64,000 nucleotides of DNA, taken from Ceratothoa steindachneri (lineage: Eukaryota; Arthropoda; Malacostraca; Isopoda; Cymothoidae). The stretch lies in the NCBI GenBank assembly GCA_963969495.1, contig OZ018331.1, positions 147,976,387-148,040,386 on the forward strand, written 5' to 3'. The translations under genes were made by a program, and so were the position numbers. Numbering within the stretch: the first letter of the stretch is position 1; each line of letters begins with the position of its first letter. This document shows positions 45,200 through 57,999 of the stretch, in pieces. The notes below the pieces were generated by a model. That model was not told the DNA's origin, made no database searches, and worked only from the letters and a program-made list of their open reading frames with translations.

Positions 45200-47030
45200 G
45201 CGAATCCCTACGCACCCTACCGAGATATATGAGCTTCGCAACCTCAACACCTTTCAGGCCGTGTGAGTGCGGCCACACTTTGATAGGAAGTACACTTTTA
45301 TTTTAGAATACATCCACAGTCTACAGACTTCGATTCGGCGGATTTCCGCGGCATCGTGGCTCGGTTGCCTATTCCTCACAGGTTTGAACGCCAAGCATCT
45401 CTTCTTGGAGAACTGTACGATCAACCACATAGGTCAAGACCTTGCCTGCCTGATCGAAGAATTGGATATAGGTATCTTGAATGTGAATTCGCTACCGCAA
45501 TGCTGTGAGAGAACAGCTTCATTTTATGGTCTTGATCTTGCAATGTGCTTCCCAGATGCACGCCGGACTTTTGGTGGGAGGCTGGCCAATGAGCGACATG
45601 GTTTTGGTCAATTTCCCATCCAAGTATCATTTTTTGGCAGCTTTAGCCCAATAAACTACCTCGATTGTGGTTGTAGCTTGCATGACGGCTTGAATTTCAG
45701 GAGACAACTGATTTTTCTATCCAAGTCCAGGTGTTTATGTCGGTTGTTCAGGCTGTTGAGTTCTTTCCCAGCTACATAATTGCCGTGAGCATGAAATTCA
45801 TTCCTAGAACGTCTGACCGTTTTTCACGCCATTTGCTGTTATAGTGGTCGGATGAGTGTGAAATGGCCATCAGAGTCAATCAATACGCCTATATTTGCTA
45901 TAAACGCAACCCCAACGATTTCACTGTGGATTAATTTTATCAAGCGAGCTCTAGTTTCCGGTATGTTTTGAAGCACTTATGCTGCTTTTTCGGGTGGGCG
46001 TAAGAGTCTTCTCTCAACGAGAATGCCCCTCTTAAAGGGGTTTGGAAGCGTATAAAAAGGATTCGTGCAAGTTCTCTCAGGACCCTACTCCTGTCTTCGA
46101 TGAAGACACGGCCGTGAACTTTACTTCCAGAGGTGGGGAACCCGTCAACAACCAGATAATGGTAAGCGATCTACGTTATACTCTCGCTTCATGCTCAAAT
46201 GCCGGTTTTGGTCTGGAAGATATCTCGTACGTTATGCCATGACAGCTGAGTGAGTTAAGTATGGAATTTCTGTTAGAATTTTTTAACAGGATCTTGACAG
46301 AGTATCCTCCCAGACTAGACGAAGGACGAGCGTGCCGAATTTTTACAAGCCAGAAAGAGATCACTCTACCCCGGCCGGATTTTCGTTCATTTTCTTTAAC
46401 ATCTTTAGCAGGCAAGTTGCTGAAGAGATTAGTAAATATTAAACTAGCTTATTTCTTGGGCAGTGAAGACCACCTTTCTACAGCACAGTGTGGCTTTTGT
46501 AAGTTACACTCCACGTCATATGCCTTGTTCTGGCGGGAATCTGCTTACATCGAGACCTATTTACTTTCGTAGACAGTACTTCGCCACGGTATTTTTCAAC
46601 TTGAAAAAGGCCTGGGATACGGTATGGGGATACGATATCATGGAGACCCTCCACACATTAGGAAAGAGAGAAACGCCTCCCAATTTTCATATCGGAGTTT
46701 CTTCGGAATCGACCTCCGATCTAATAAGACAAGAAGAGGATGCCTCACAGAAAAGTATATCTTTACAGTCACTTTCTTCGTCTTGAGCATTAACGGTATC
46801 ACATTGGTTCTGCCGGAAGATGTTCTTGCTATCTTATACGTGGGCGACCTTTCGGTCTCTTTTGGCGCGGTCCAAATGTCAACTCTATAGCATCGACTCC
46901 AACAGGTATTGAACCATATCTTTTGCTATGGTAAAGATCACAGGTTTCAGTTTTATTTGGCCAAGAATAAGATAGTGTAATTCTGTCACCATCCACGGCC
47001 CTAATCCGCTCCTGACATACATATTCCTAA
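45200..47030 (+). pseudogene. Jockey-type EN-RT retrotransposon relic
   Basis: Order on plus: LTGLNAKHLFLE (45378-45413, GDFNAKH with the GDF lost), LIEELDIGILNVNSLPQCCE, TASFYGLDLAMCFPDAR and RHGFGQFPIQVSF (SDHFPI block changed). These mark the end of the endonuclease. The RT follows: SDLRYTLASCSNAGFGLEDI, MEFLLEFFNRILTE, FRSFSLTSLAGKLLKRLVNI, STAQCGFCKLHSTSYALFWR, ATVFFNLKKAWDTVWGYDIM and FVLSINGITLVLPEDVLAIL. The catalytic box is YVGD instead of YVDD (46837-46848). HRFQFYLAKNKIV follows. There are several frame changes and stops. The sequence style is that of jockey elements from arthropods. Confidence 0.75.
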
Positions 47031-47039
47031 ACTGTGATT

Positions 47040-49000
47040 GCCTAAATGGGGATGATTCGTACTGATTCGTACCGTTTCCTTGTTCTTGTTTTCAACCGAA
47101 GCATTACCTAACTTAAGAGGCCAAAGAGAGCAGGTTATTTTGCGGGTGGGGGGTTTAAAATCCCATGATTGGAGACCCCTCTTTGATTAAATGTTGCATT
47201 TGGAAATTTTATTAATTACGACCTGATGTTTCGTATGTTTTGGAAAAGTGTTGATAAAGGAGTGAATTTATCACCAGAACTTTTGAGAAGTAACAGAGTG
47301 CGTGTAAATATGCATCTGAATATATTGCTTTCCCCACCCGAGTGGGTACAGTTTGCAAGTGTATAAGATATCAAGAGATTATATTGGAGGATGATATAGA
47401 CTATAGTACCCCTCTAGTTAGAAAGAAAGAGGGATGGGGTATTGAAAAATATCTGTATTTTATAAAATTGAACTAAAAGTTCAAAGTACGATTGTATCCA
47501 TTGCTCTCCCCACACACGCACATCAAGAATATTCTATATAATTGCGTGCGTTGAGGTGGCTTTCAACTATAGATTTAGTAAATAGTAAAGAGTTATTCCT
47601 AAATACATCTTCAGGAGCTAAGTCAAGGTTATTCCAAAGATAGTGCCTATGACCCTATGGATTCGCACACATTAAACTGAAAAAAAACACAAAAAACCCG
47701 AGGTTACACCAATGTTCGAGCACCTTCCAGCAGGCAATGGATAGCATAATGTTTAGACTAAAGTGATTTGGGACGTTTAAATAGTGTTGTTTTATTTTGC
47801 GGGTGTTATGATAAGAAGTGAGAAATTGTATGAAAATTAGCGGGCGATAAAGTTAATGTTGAGTGTGTTGAGGTGGCAAATGGATTGAAAGTGAAATTGA
47901 GCTGCGGGGTTTAAAATGAAGTTACTTTTTTCTAGCACTTATTATCGGTGGTGATTCAATTCGGAGAGTCCCGGAATTCTCTGGAAGGGTTCGTACCTTT
48001 CCTCGACCGAAAAATGCGGTCCTTACTAGAGCGAATGGCGCTACCTACATTCCTATATATTCCTTCCACTTTTCATAATTCCTGATGATGTCTTTATTAA
48101 CCTTCCGTCCAGGGCACGTGATTAGAATGGCATAGCATTTTAATATAAGCCCATATCCCCCATTGAGGACTATAACTTCGAGATTGCGACTTCATCATAT
48201 ATAATAATTAATTCTTCATTTACTCATCTGGAGAAGAGCGTGAAGTAGTATTGCTCTTTCAGAAACTTTGTGTCGGTTCTTTACACATACACATTTTATA
48301 GAAAAATAATGCACTGATGTTCTGTTTTTTACTATAATTAATATTTAAACATTTTTTTCCGATATTTTAATTAAAAGAGTAAGAATGCGCGTTGCCTCAG
48401 GCCATTGCATTCGTGTAGGCAACTCAGACTTCGAGAATAAATAGTCTTTTGAATAATTATAGCCTATATTTTTGTATGCAGATATATGACTATGATGAAA
48501 TTGTTTGATACAGAACAAGGTCAATTTATGTCAAATTTTTTTCAAATATATTTTGGGGTTACTTAGAGAATAAACATTATTAAATTTCCGTTTTTATTAT
48601 GTTCTTTTATACAATGTTCTTAATAAAGCTGGTATATGAGTATAATAAACAAATAGCAATTAAATATATAAATTCACTTTTAAAACACTTTCTAAAGTAG
48701 TATTTATAATATGTGACTGTTAGGTAATTGCACTTAAAATTGTTATCAAAGTTATGACCCCGGACGAAAATTTAATGTAGAATTGGCGTGATGGACGCGT
48801 TGAGTCTGTTACTTACGAGGTCATTACTTATTTACACAATTTTATTCATAAAAAAAGAGAGAGAAAAAAGAACAACACGTACATGGTTTGGTGGATTATT
48901 TGTCGACGTTAGCAACTCTGAATTCCGTGCATGCGTGGGGCCGGCTTCGGTTCTTCTTATCATAGTAGAAGAATTTGTGCATCGTCTGTGAACGAAATAA
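47040..49000. other. No gene seen
   Basis: AT-rich sequence without recognisable coding, repeat or RNA structure apart from short low-complexity runs. Confidence 0.45.
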
Positions 49001-49009
49001 TACCCTGGA

Positions 49010-49365
49010 TGAATTCAATCCTCCAAATATTTGGAAAAGGCCAAGCTGTGTTGTTTGGAATCCATGCCCGGAACTCTACTGCTAAGATCTCCGAGTGTTT
49101 GGGTGTCAAACTGATGTATGTGCACAGGATTAGGAAAGCGCTGGATGAGTCGTGCTGTGATTACGAGGGTACGGCGAGTCGGAAATCACGAAGGCCACAT
49201 TATACCCGAGTTTCTGTTCACAGATGGCCTCAGATTCAATACGCTACGCTACACCAAATGTCTGGAAGAGCTGGTGTTGCCCTGGATCCAGGAGGAGGTC
49301 GCCGTTGGCAGGCCGTACTTATGGCAGCAAGACTGCACCACACCACACAGTAGGCACTGACCCCT
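49010..49365 (+). pseudogene. Internally deleted mariner-like transposase
   Basis: One frame from about 49045 reads FGIHARNSTAKISECLGVKL, then MYVHRIRKALDESCCDYEGT and ASRKSRR. This is the N-terminal helix-turn-helix region of a mariner-like transposase group. Only a few codons later the next frame reads EGHIIPEFLFTDGLRFNTLR, YTKCLEELVLPWIQEEVAVG and RPYLWQQDCTTPH. This is the late catalytic core, with the second Asp in QQD. The roughly 150 residues normally between these blocks, including the first catalytic Asp, are missing, so this is an internal deletion with a frame change. The gene then runs straight into a 60-bp minisatellite, and the third Asp block is absent. Confidence 0.72.
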
Positions 49366-49750
49366 CTTTGAGCCCTTGGTTGAGAGGGGGATCGTCGAGA
49401 AGGCCTGAAGTAGGTACTGACCCATTCTAGGGGCCGTGACTGAGAGGGAGACCGTCGAGAAGGCCTGCAGTAGGTACTGACCCCTCCTGGAGGCCGTTGC
49501 TGAGAGGGAGACCGTCGAGGAGGCTTGCAGTAGGTACTGACCCCTCCTGTAGGCCGTGGTTGAGAGGGAGACCGTCGATAAGGCCTGCAGTAGGTACTTG
49601 CCCCTCCTGGAGGCCGTGGTTTAGAGGGAGACCGTCAAGAAGACCTGCAGTAGTTCCTGACCCCTCTGGAGGCCGTGGTTGAGAGGGAGACTGTCAAGAA
49701 GGCCTGCAGTAGATACTGACCCCCTCTTGGAGGCCGTGGTTGAGGCCGAC
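49349..49750 (+). repeat. 60-bp minisatellite, about 6.7 copies
   Basis: Units start at 49349, 49409, 49469, 49529, 49589, 49649 and 49708 with AGTAGGTACTGACCCCTCCT and include GAGAGGGAGACCGTCGAGAA. The length is exactly 60 bp except for a 59-bp sixth unit. Because 60 is a multiple of three, it gives a 20-residue repeat in open frames; I do not regard that as a protein. Confidence 0.95.
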
Positions 49751-49754
49751 GGTG

Positions 49755-50535
49755 ATTTCAATGAATAAAATGAATAAGAAAATCCTTCGAATCTTTTTTT
49801 ATAAATATAAATGAATAAATGAACAATATGCTATTTTCTTTTATATTGAAATTAGGAGACCAATTATCCATCTTAACCTGTGAAGATAAATTGATATGCA
49901 TATACCAAATCAGAGGTCCCCAGGGTTAAGCTATACTTTACGGGGTAAATGAGTTAGCAAGTAAATCAACAGGACGTGGAAGTGGAGGAGAAGGGAATTG
50001 GAATTCGTTAAATTATTCAACTGCACAATCGCTTACCAAAATGACTATCACAACTTGAGGAGATTTAACATAACTTATGACCAACTTAAGGTTTTAGTGG
50101 AGTTGACTATAATTGTGTTTTCTTTGTGGGATGAAGCGGAGTTTTGTCGGATTGCAAATTAATGGAAAATAATAAAGGGCTTTCAATCACCAAGGGTGAC
50201 TCAAAATGCAGTGGATGTGAAATGAAAGAGAAACTAACGAGGAAAATGAAAGTGAGTTGAAGTTAAGAGCTAGCAAAGGCGATTAGTCTATTCCGGGTGT
50301 GGGAAAGAAAGGAAAGGAGAGATTGTCCTAATTTCTCTCATTTCTGTAGAAAAAGAAATTCGGAGTCCATAAATAGTTGTAACGCTGCAAATGTTTGCAT
50401 CCTTTTACAATAACATATACCAAAGTGTAAATGTTTTTTTTTTAATTATATTCTAGAAAAATAGAGTGGTTTAGTTTCTTTCTAAAATTGGATTTCATGA
50501 CTACTCCATTCACTATTTATTTGCTTAGATGACAA
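49755..50535. other. No gene seen
   Basis: AT-rich spacer between the 60-bp minisatellite and the MITE at 50541. Confidence 0.45.
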
Positions 50536-50540
50536 GATGT

Positions 50541-50787
50541 ACAGGGTGGTCCGAAATTCCTGCCACCCCTGTAAATATTGCTTTAATTTTCTATTTAAAA
50601 TATTGTTTTAATTTTGTATTTCCCATGGTTGACACGAGCTCCTACAGTTTGGAAGAGAAGATGATGTATGACAGTGTCAATGAATGTGATTACACTAAAA
50701 CCAGTACATGTGTTTGATATTATATTGATCCTCAATTCTTCTTATTGCTGTTCGGTAAGGAACGACAAGACTTTCTGACCACCCTGT
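50541..50787. mobile_element. MITE-like element with TIRs of about 24 bp
   Basis: Left ACAGGGTGGTCCGAAATTCC and right, reversed, ACAGGGTGGTCAGAAAGTCT. About 19 of 24 positions agree. The interior of about 200 bp is non-coding. The total of 247 bp and the TIR suit a nonautonomous Tc1/mariner-type element, but a clear TA duplication is not seen on both sides. Confidence 0.65.
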
Positions 50788-50989
50788 TTGTCACAGGCGT
50801 GACATTATTGTTTGGCAACACAAACAAACGCAACTTTCAATTTAGAGCGAACTTCAAAACAAAATAGGAAAGCTCTTGCATAAGTCTAATATTTTTTACA
50901 AAAAAAGAAACATTGAAAATCCAAAAGAAATCGATATACGTTCAATATCCGAGAAAATGGAGGGAAAATACTCTATTACCGTCTCACCG

Positions 50990-51358
50990 AGTCAATCGCT
51001 AAATAAAAAGACTTCGCACAATCCAAAGTCAATCACTAAATGAAAAGACTTCGCACAATCCAAAGTCAATCGCTAAATAAAAAGACTTCGCACAATCCAA
51101 AGTTAATCGCTAAATAAAAAGACTTCGCACAATCCAAAGTCAATCGCTAAATAAAAAGACTTCGCACAATCCAAAGTTAATCGCTAAATAAAAAAACTTT
51201 GCACAATCCAAAGCCAATCGCTAAATAAAAAGACTTCGCACAATCCAAAGTCAATCGCTAAATAAAAAGACTTCGCACAATCCAAAGTTAATTGCTAAAT
51301 AAAAAGATCGCATAATCCAAAGTCAATCGTTAAATAAAAAGACTTCGCATAATCCAAA
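50990..51358. repeat. 37-bp minisatellite, about 10 copies
   Basis: The unit starts AATCGCTAAATAAAAAGACT and ends TCGCACAATCCAAAGTC. Copies are nearly identical, with a few substitutions (CACTAAATG, AGTTAAT) and one deletion near 51307. Confidence 0.94.
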
Positions 51359-51589
51359 CTTGCCGTAATAGAGTCGGTGATTGACGTTAAACAATCGTTT
51401 AAGGTTGTCAATTAAACTGCATCAACGCAGCCATGGTACGCGGTGACTATCAATACACCCAATGAATGGAACTCTTTTACAGGGCTGTTAAATAGGGTCT
51501 TATTTAGCGTGGATGCGGAGTGTCCCCCAGGTAATGATGTTGTTGTATTATTTCCCAGGGGAAGGTGACATCTGTCCCTCCGACTGCTT

Positions 51590-51815
51590 GGGAGATTATT
51601 ATTAATATTATTATCATTAATATTATTGTCATTAATATTATTATCGTTAATATTATTATCATTAATATTATTATCATTAATATTATTATCATTATCATTA
51701 ATATCATTATTATCAGCATCATCATCATTATTATTATTTTATTATTATTATGATTATTATCATCATCATGATCACGATTATTACTATTATTTTAGTATTA
51801 TTATTATTATTATTT
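51590..51815. repeat. Imperfect (ATT)n / ATTATTATC array
   Basis: A trinucleotide-based array with an AATATTATTATCATT-type 15-bp period in the centre; open frames of Ile, Met and Leu across it are artefacts. Confidence 0.9.
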
Positions 51816-52227
51816 GAGTGGCCCTGTAAATTCCGTCAACATTGCCACATTTCATTGGGTCTGTGCGTACTGCAAGGCTGTCCTGAGGGACCAAGTTAGA
51901 GTGGAATGAGGCTGTTGTATGCTGCGGGAAATTTATGCCCCCTTCCCCCCTCCTCCCTGTGCTTATCGGTCCATGCAACAGCTAAGAAGTTGAGGTGCAA
52001 TTTCAATTTAACCCCCACTAGTATTACATCCAAGTGGGGCGGTCGTGCCATAGCCACTTGGAAATGACTTATCCTGGCTATGGTAACGGGAATTGATTAG
52101 AGTTGACAAAATACGATTTTTTTTTAATCAAAATATCGATGAACTTAATTTAGAAAAAAGGAATTAACCTTTTAAAGACCTCTGTTGCCATGTGGATACC
52201 CAATTTGAAGCCACTTTGACTCTTAAT

Positions 52228-52304
52228 ACAGGGTGAGACGTATGAACTTCCTTATTTGAAACTAATTCCATCTACAAAAAGGGAGGTTCTCACGCCTCAC
52301 CCTA
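52228..52304. mobile_element. Very short inverted-repeat element (about 77 bp)
   Basis: Left ACAGGGTGAGACGTATGAAC and right, reversed, ATAGGGTGAGGCGTGAGAAC pair over about 24 bp. TA lies just outside both ends. It looks like a deletion derivative of a TA-inserting MITE. Confidence 0.5.
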
Positions 52305-52335
52305 TATATATTGATTTAAGGGTTATTCTATTTTA

Positions 52336-52339
<4 letters not shown>

Positions 52340-52384
<45 letters not shown>
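52340..52384. repeat. (TA)n microsatellite
   Basis: A TA run abutting the 27-bp minisatellite. Confidence 0.95.
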
Positions 52385-52386
<2 letters not shown>

Positions 52387-53485
52387 CCAATTCGGCCTCA
52401 AAGGGTATTAAGCCAATTCGGGCATCAAAGGGGACTAAGCCAGTTTGGGCATCAAAGAGGATTAAGCCAATTTGGGCATCGAAGGGGATTAAGACAATTT
52501 GGGCATCGAAAGGGAGTAAGCCAATTTGGGCATCGAAAGGGATTAAGCCAATTTGGGCATTGAAGGAGATTAAGCCAATTTTGGCATCGAGGATAGTAAG
52601 CCAATTTGGGCATCAAAGGGGATTAAGCCAATTTGGGCATCAAAGGGGATAAGCCAATTTGGGCATCGAAGTGGAGTAAGCCAATTTGGGCATCAGAGTG
52701 GGTTAAGACAATTTGGGCATCGAAGGGGAGTAAACCAATTTGGGCATCGAAGGGGATTAAGCCAATTTGGGCATCGAAAAGGATTATCCAATTTGGGAAT
52801 CGAAGGAAATTAAGCTAATTTGGGCATCGCGGATAGTAAGCCAATTTGGGCATCGAAGGGGAGTAAACCAATTTGGGCATCGAAGGGGATTAAGCCAATT
52901 TGGGCATCGAAGGGGATTAAGCTAATTTGGGCATCGAAGGGGAGTAAGCCAATTTGGGCATCAAAAGGGATTAAGCCAATTTAGGCATCGAAGGAGATTA
53001 AGCCAATTTGGGCATCGCGGATAGTAAGCCAATTTGGGCATCGAAGGGGAGTAAACCAATTTGGGCATCGAAAGGGATTAAGCTAATTTGGGCGTCAAAG
53101 GGGATTAAGCCAATTTGGGCATCGTAGGAGATTAAGCCAATTTGGGCATCGAGGATAGTAAGCCAATTTGGGCATCGAAAAGGATTATCCAATTTGGGAA
53201 TAGAAGGAGATTAAGCTAATTTGGGCATCGCGGATAGTAAGCCAATTTGGGCATCGAAGGGGAGTAAACCAATTTGGGCATCGAAGGGGATTAAGCCAAT
53301 TTGGGCATCGAAGGGGATTAAGCTAATTTGGGCATCGCGGATAGTAAGCCAATTTGGGCATCGAAGGGGAGTAAACCAATTTGGGCATCGAAGGGGATTA
53401 AGCTAATTTGGGCATCGAAGGGGAGTAAGCCAATTTGGGCATCGAAGAGGAGTAAGCCAATTTGGGCATCGAAGGGTAATAAAAA
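52385..53485 (+). repeat. 27-bp minisatellite, about 40 copies with variant units
   Basis: The unit is ATTAAGCCAATTTGGGCATC followed by GAAGGGG. Variants replace the last part with GCGGATAGTA or GAGGATAGTA at 52829, 53018, 53151, 53230 and 53338. Other variants change AGCCAA to AGCTAA or AACCAA. The repeat is nine codons long, so open frames (WASKG repeats, or DAQIGLIPF on minus) persist over a few hundred bases without being genes. Recurring groups of variants suggest block duplications of 4 or 7 units. Confidence 0.96.
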
Positions 53486-53489
53486 CGGA

Positions 53490-54385
53490 ACAAATATTTA
53501 CTTATATTCATATAAGCAGCGAAAATATTTATCACCTTTGGCCCAAAGTACCCGCAAAACATTGATTGTTTTCTTTATTATTTAAAACAACCAACGATGG
53601 CATCTCACGCATGAAGTTTGTAAGGATGAAAGTTTAGTAGTGAAGATAAAAAAAGAGTGAAAATAAGTGGACAATACATAGCCTCAGTCTCCCGCAGTCA
53701 TTGAGACTGAAAGGGTACACATTCTTCCAGATGATAGCTGCAGCATGCTGGCTAATTCTATACCTGACAGATTCTTGTTGGATGCAGACTGGGTCCGGGA
53801 GGGTGTGCGATTTCTCCAGGGTGTAGGTGAGGCAGGGGTAAAGTACACAATAAATTCTGGCGAGAAATTTGAAACGTGGTATGTTTGTGTATACAAGTTT
53901 TTCTGACACAATAATTAGGGCCGAATTGTAACACTGTTTCATTCACAAAATAGGCTCCCAGGAGTGGCATTTATTTCTCCTTACTCTTTCAGTTACCCAA
54001 ACAAACATTAAAATAAATATATAATTTTTTCAAACAAAATTAAACATTTGACTCAATTTTATTTTGAGGACCTTAAAAAAAACCCCGAAAAGAATTACAG
54101 AAAACCTCAAATTTAGCCTACTTTAAATAAGGAGTCGCAAGGATTTTGAAGTATTCAAAGTAGGCCTGAGCATATTGGAATCACATTAGGGAAGGGTTAA
54201 GTAATAAAAGAGTTAAGTTCTAGTTAAGTACTAGTACTCAGTAAAGATAAATTTCCTCTTAAAGTTAAATTCAAAAGCTGAAGCTAGCGAGTCAGAGAAC
54301 TCAAAACCAGCCCTACCGCAAGAGAACGGAGGTCCAGGAATTTAGAAACAACTCATAGTTTGGACTCAAGTAAAAATATCAAATT
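53490..54385. other. No recognised gene
   Basis: A minus frame at 53942-53640 is open for 75-100 codons in more than one phase and is less AT-biased than its surroundings. I recognise no motif in it. The rest is AT-rich. Confidence 0.4.
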
Positions 54386-54386
54386 A

Positions 54387-54765
54387 CCAGGCAATGGCTT
54401 CGCGACTTCCCCCACCGTCGGGGAAAAGCTTGCGCTTGGCTACTAAGATTCAAATTTAAAATCTAAAAAAAAAAGCAGCCATGGTTAAATTTATATAAAT
54501 TTTCTGAACTTCGCCAATTATAATAATTTTAAAAAGGAACTCTAAACTAAATTTCCCCCCTTTCAAAATATCATGTTGCTAAAATATAGTTATAGAAGAT
54601 ATATAAAAATATAATTTCTGAGCTTCATCATTTGTAATTCTTTGGGTTTTAAAAAAATTCACAAAATTTCGATACTTATATTTATTTCTGAGCTTGACCA
54701 TTTTGTTTTTTGATATTATAAAAGAATTATTAGAAATAACTTTGATAAAAAACATAAGACATTTG
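54387..54765 (+). repeat. Dispersed repeat R1, copy 3
   Basis: The longest copy. It starts ACCAGGCAATGGCTTCGCGA, then has GCGCTTGGCTACTAAGATTC, GCAGCCATGGTTAA, GGAACTCTAAACTAAATTTC and AAAATATAGTTATAGAAG. It continues with TTCACAAAATTTCGATACTT and AGAATTATTAGAAATAACTT. The internal TTTGGGTTTT to TTCACAAAATTT block is shared with copy 2 but missing from copy 1. Confidence 0.88.
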
Positions 54766-54769
54766 TTAA

Positions 54770-57700
54770 CTAAGGAAAAAAACATTTATTAACTTTTCAT
54801 CCATCTTCAAAAATCAAGTTATGCAATTAGAGAGTTAGTGATGATCATGAATAGCAAGATCTCTGCTTCGGAAATTATGCCTCTGTATATGTTCATAAGA
54901 GAAAAAGTACTTTACTGTATGCCTAACAATTTGTCCAACTACTCGCCCAACTGTAGTTTCTAAAATTGACTTAGTGTATGACCAAAGATATATCTAGCTG
55001 CGAATCTAACGAATGTTACAACTGTAACTACAGCTAATTATCTAACTCTTGTTTCAATTATTATACTCCCAACTAGTATAGATTCCACTGCAGCTCTACA
55101 TTTAGTTTCGAAGAATTATCTAACTTGAAGTCTAACAAATTGTCTCACTCTACAGCGAATGATCTAACTGCAAGTACAAGAAATTATCTGATTGTAGGTC
55201 TAAAGAAATGAGTACAATTGGATAGAATAAATTAGATAAATGTAGGTCCAAATTATCTAACTCTTTGTCCAAATGTAGTTCCCCGGAATAATATAACTGT
55301 AGGTTTAAAACTAGTTTGGACACTTTTACTACTCGCGTGGATACCAGTCATTTTGAAAGAACCAAAAATTGGCCAAACTCCAGAACATCGAAAATCAACA
55401 GGTTAAAATTAACAGAGATATATTTCAGGATGACATTTGAAAAACTCATTTGACTTCCCAATGCTAGCCCTAAAGACTACAATATGAGCCAAGCCAAAAG
55501 AAAAGACCCAGCTAACAAAATGAAATGATAAAGAGTTATAAGAACTCTATGTAACAAAGAACTTCCTAGATGACATAATTATGAAATTCGGCATCAAATA
55601 AGCGTGTCGAATAGACCCTAAAGGCAGCTGCAAAACATCAACTTCGGTGAAGAAACACCAATAAGAGACCTGGAGCAAAGCCAAGCATAAAAATATCTTC
55701 GAATAGGAAAAAAATGAGAAGATTGATCACCAGCAGATGAGAGGCAAGATCAAGAGCGAATACACAGGGTAAAACAGATATGTATTACACACCCAAAAAC
55801 CCAAAGCAAAATAATTTCAAATAACCAGGAGTTATGCTAATCATCAACAATGGTATTGTTATAATAAATTGACCCAAAGTTGAATTTGATCAAATAGATG
55901 TCATAACCAGAAATCTTTTAATGCCAACAAGGTAATGTACCGTCACTAATATCTACCAAACCTCTAATTACAAAAAAATAGGAGGAATGCCGCTATTTGA
56001 GATGAAACTGTTTCATATACTAGGTAAAATAAGCAATACACAATACCTTAAGAGTTCATAGGTAGCACTAGCATGGTAGCTCATAATACAAAGATCCTTT
56101 ACAAAACTGGCAAACCAATTTTGAGCTGATGCATTATCAGAGGAAGGGGCAAAATAAAACACTCTAACCACATAAATAACTAAAAGACCCTGCTCCCCAA
56201 CCCCGTCTCTCGTAAATACCTTGCAACGAAAAGGAGATGAAAACTAGGAGCTCCAAACTAACGGATAAAAAAGATGGCTGTAGAAGACATAGGTAGGTTT
56301 TGCCAGGCTGAAACAAAGCGGGAGTCCACTCATTTTTGGAAGTGACTTCTTGCCTGAAGATGCCCATTACACAAACGAAATGATAGGATATAAAAGTGCC
56401 TCCGCTAGAGAATTCTGAATGCGCTTGGGTTAGAATGCAACTCCAATGAGTGGTAACACTGTCCAGACACCTTCAGCGGAAATGAAAGATACACGATATA
56501 TTATGACAAAATTATTTCCAGAGCCACCTACATAGAAACCTGCCCATCAAACCAAATACTATGTTTAACGGCAAGTGCAAATGAGTGTACTGATCCTCGA
56601 AATATGGGGCCCAAATGACAATGGGATTAATAGAGCAGACTGAGATAAAGGATCTAAATACCAACCTCTGATTCGAGACATAAATCGGAACTGGACGTTG
56701 AAAGATGCAGCAATTATACTTGCTATTATAAGGAAATATGCCTTATGAAAACCAATATCAGTCATCACCTATCATCCATTCCTGGGAATCAGAAGTCCTC
56801 AGATATCGAACTGGAACTAAAAGAAACAATATCTGTTCCGAAGAGGACGCTCGGCCAAAGACATGACTGACAGACACTTAAAACAGACCAACATGTACGT
56901 GAAAAGATGCCAAGAGTCTCTCCTCGCACGTAATCAAATACCTAGAGTCTCTCTTTCACGTAAACAAACAGTAAGATTATAAACCAAGAAAACGAAGACT
57001 ACCGAAGCAAGGCTTAACCTCACAAGACACCTGAGAGTTCATAAATGGACCGATTGATCCAAGTCCATCAAAGACAAGATTGGACCCCTAGGCCAACCTG
57101 AAAGTCCATAAATACACCTCAATATATCGAAGACCATCAAGGCCAGGATTGAATTCATAAGCTAATCTTATAGTCCATTAATAGACCCAAATAATCAAAG
57201 ACTATCATCGTTGATTTCAATGAATGCTTACTACTATTATTAAAGAACCCGGATTCCAAATAAGTTCCAGCGTTTTTTCTACCCTTTCAATTATGATTCG
57301 TCAATGCATTTGAACTCTTTGAATGGCAACAATTGGTAATCATTTTCTTCAACATTAATCCTATGCAGATTATTTTCTACCACAGAACCACCACATGAGA
57401 GAGTTGGTATGAGAAGCAAATAAAAACAAGATGCGCAAAAGTCAATCGCGAGGGCGCTTTTCCCTATGATTTTAAACCCGGGATCGAAGCGACATCAACG
57501 GCTCCCGCGATACAAGCGCCATCTAGCGGATATGGAACAAGAGACCCCAATGCTCAATAAAGGAACGGATTCTTTTTTTAGACTGAAAATGGACTAATAG
57601 ATGAAGCAATTACTACAGGAGAATTAGGAAGCATTAATGACGATGAACTGAAGTGTAGTAACGAATAAAAATAGATCCCACAAGTGGTAGATGATTACAA

Positions 57701-57990
57701 AAAAAGAACAACGCCAGGGACAAAACCATCCGTCTGCTTCAGCGGAAAACAGATTCTCGGGTTCGAATTCATCTCAAAGAATCCTCAAAACGGAGCTAGT
57801 TATTGATAGTATTATCTTTATTATATTACTGTGATTAATTTATTATTGGTAGTATTATCATAACTATATTATTGTTATCAATTTATTATTGTTAATATTG
57901 TCATAATTATATTATTGTGATTAATTCATTATTAGGAGTATTATCATTATGATATCATTGTTATAAATTTATTATTGTTTGTATTATCAT
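54770..57990. other. No gene seen; degenerate short-period repeat at 54930-55320
   Basis: 54930-55320 has loosely repeated phrases like AATTATCTAACT and GTAGGTCTAA about every 30 bp, probably an old minisatellite. 55330-57780 is A-rich and motif-free. 57790-57990 is ATT-rich simple sequence leading into the left arm of the inverted structure. Confidence 0.45.
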
Positions 57991-57999
57991 TCTTATATT

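Noticed and set aside
50990..51358. CRISPR array candidate with 37-bp spacing
   Set aside because: The whole unit is repeated, with no variable spacers; the genome context is eukaryotic.
52385..53485. Possible CRISPR-like or repeat-protein array (WASKG or DAQIGL repeats)
   Set aside because: The repeats are contiguous with no spacers, and the open frames follow only from the 27-bp unit length.
53634..53942. Minus frame of about 100 codons as a host exon
   Set aside because: Open in more than one phase, no recognised domain, no splice context that I can defend. Left as unexplained.
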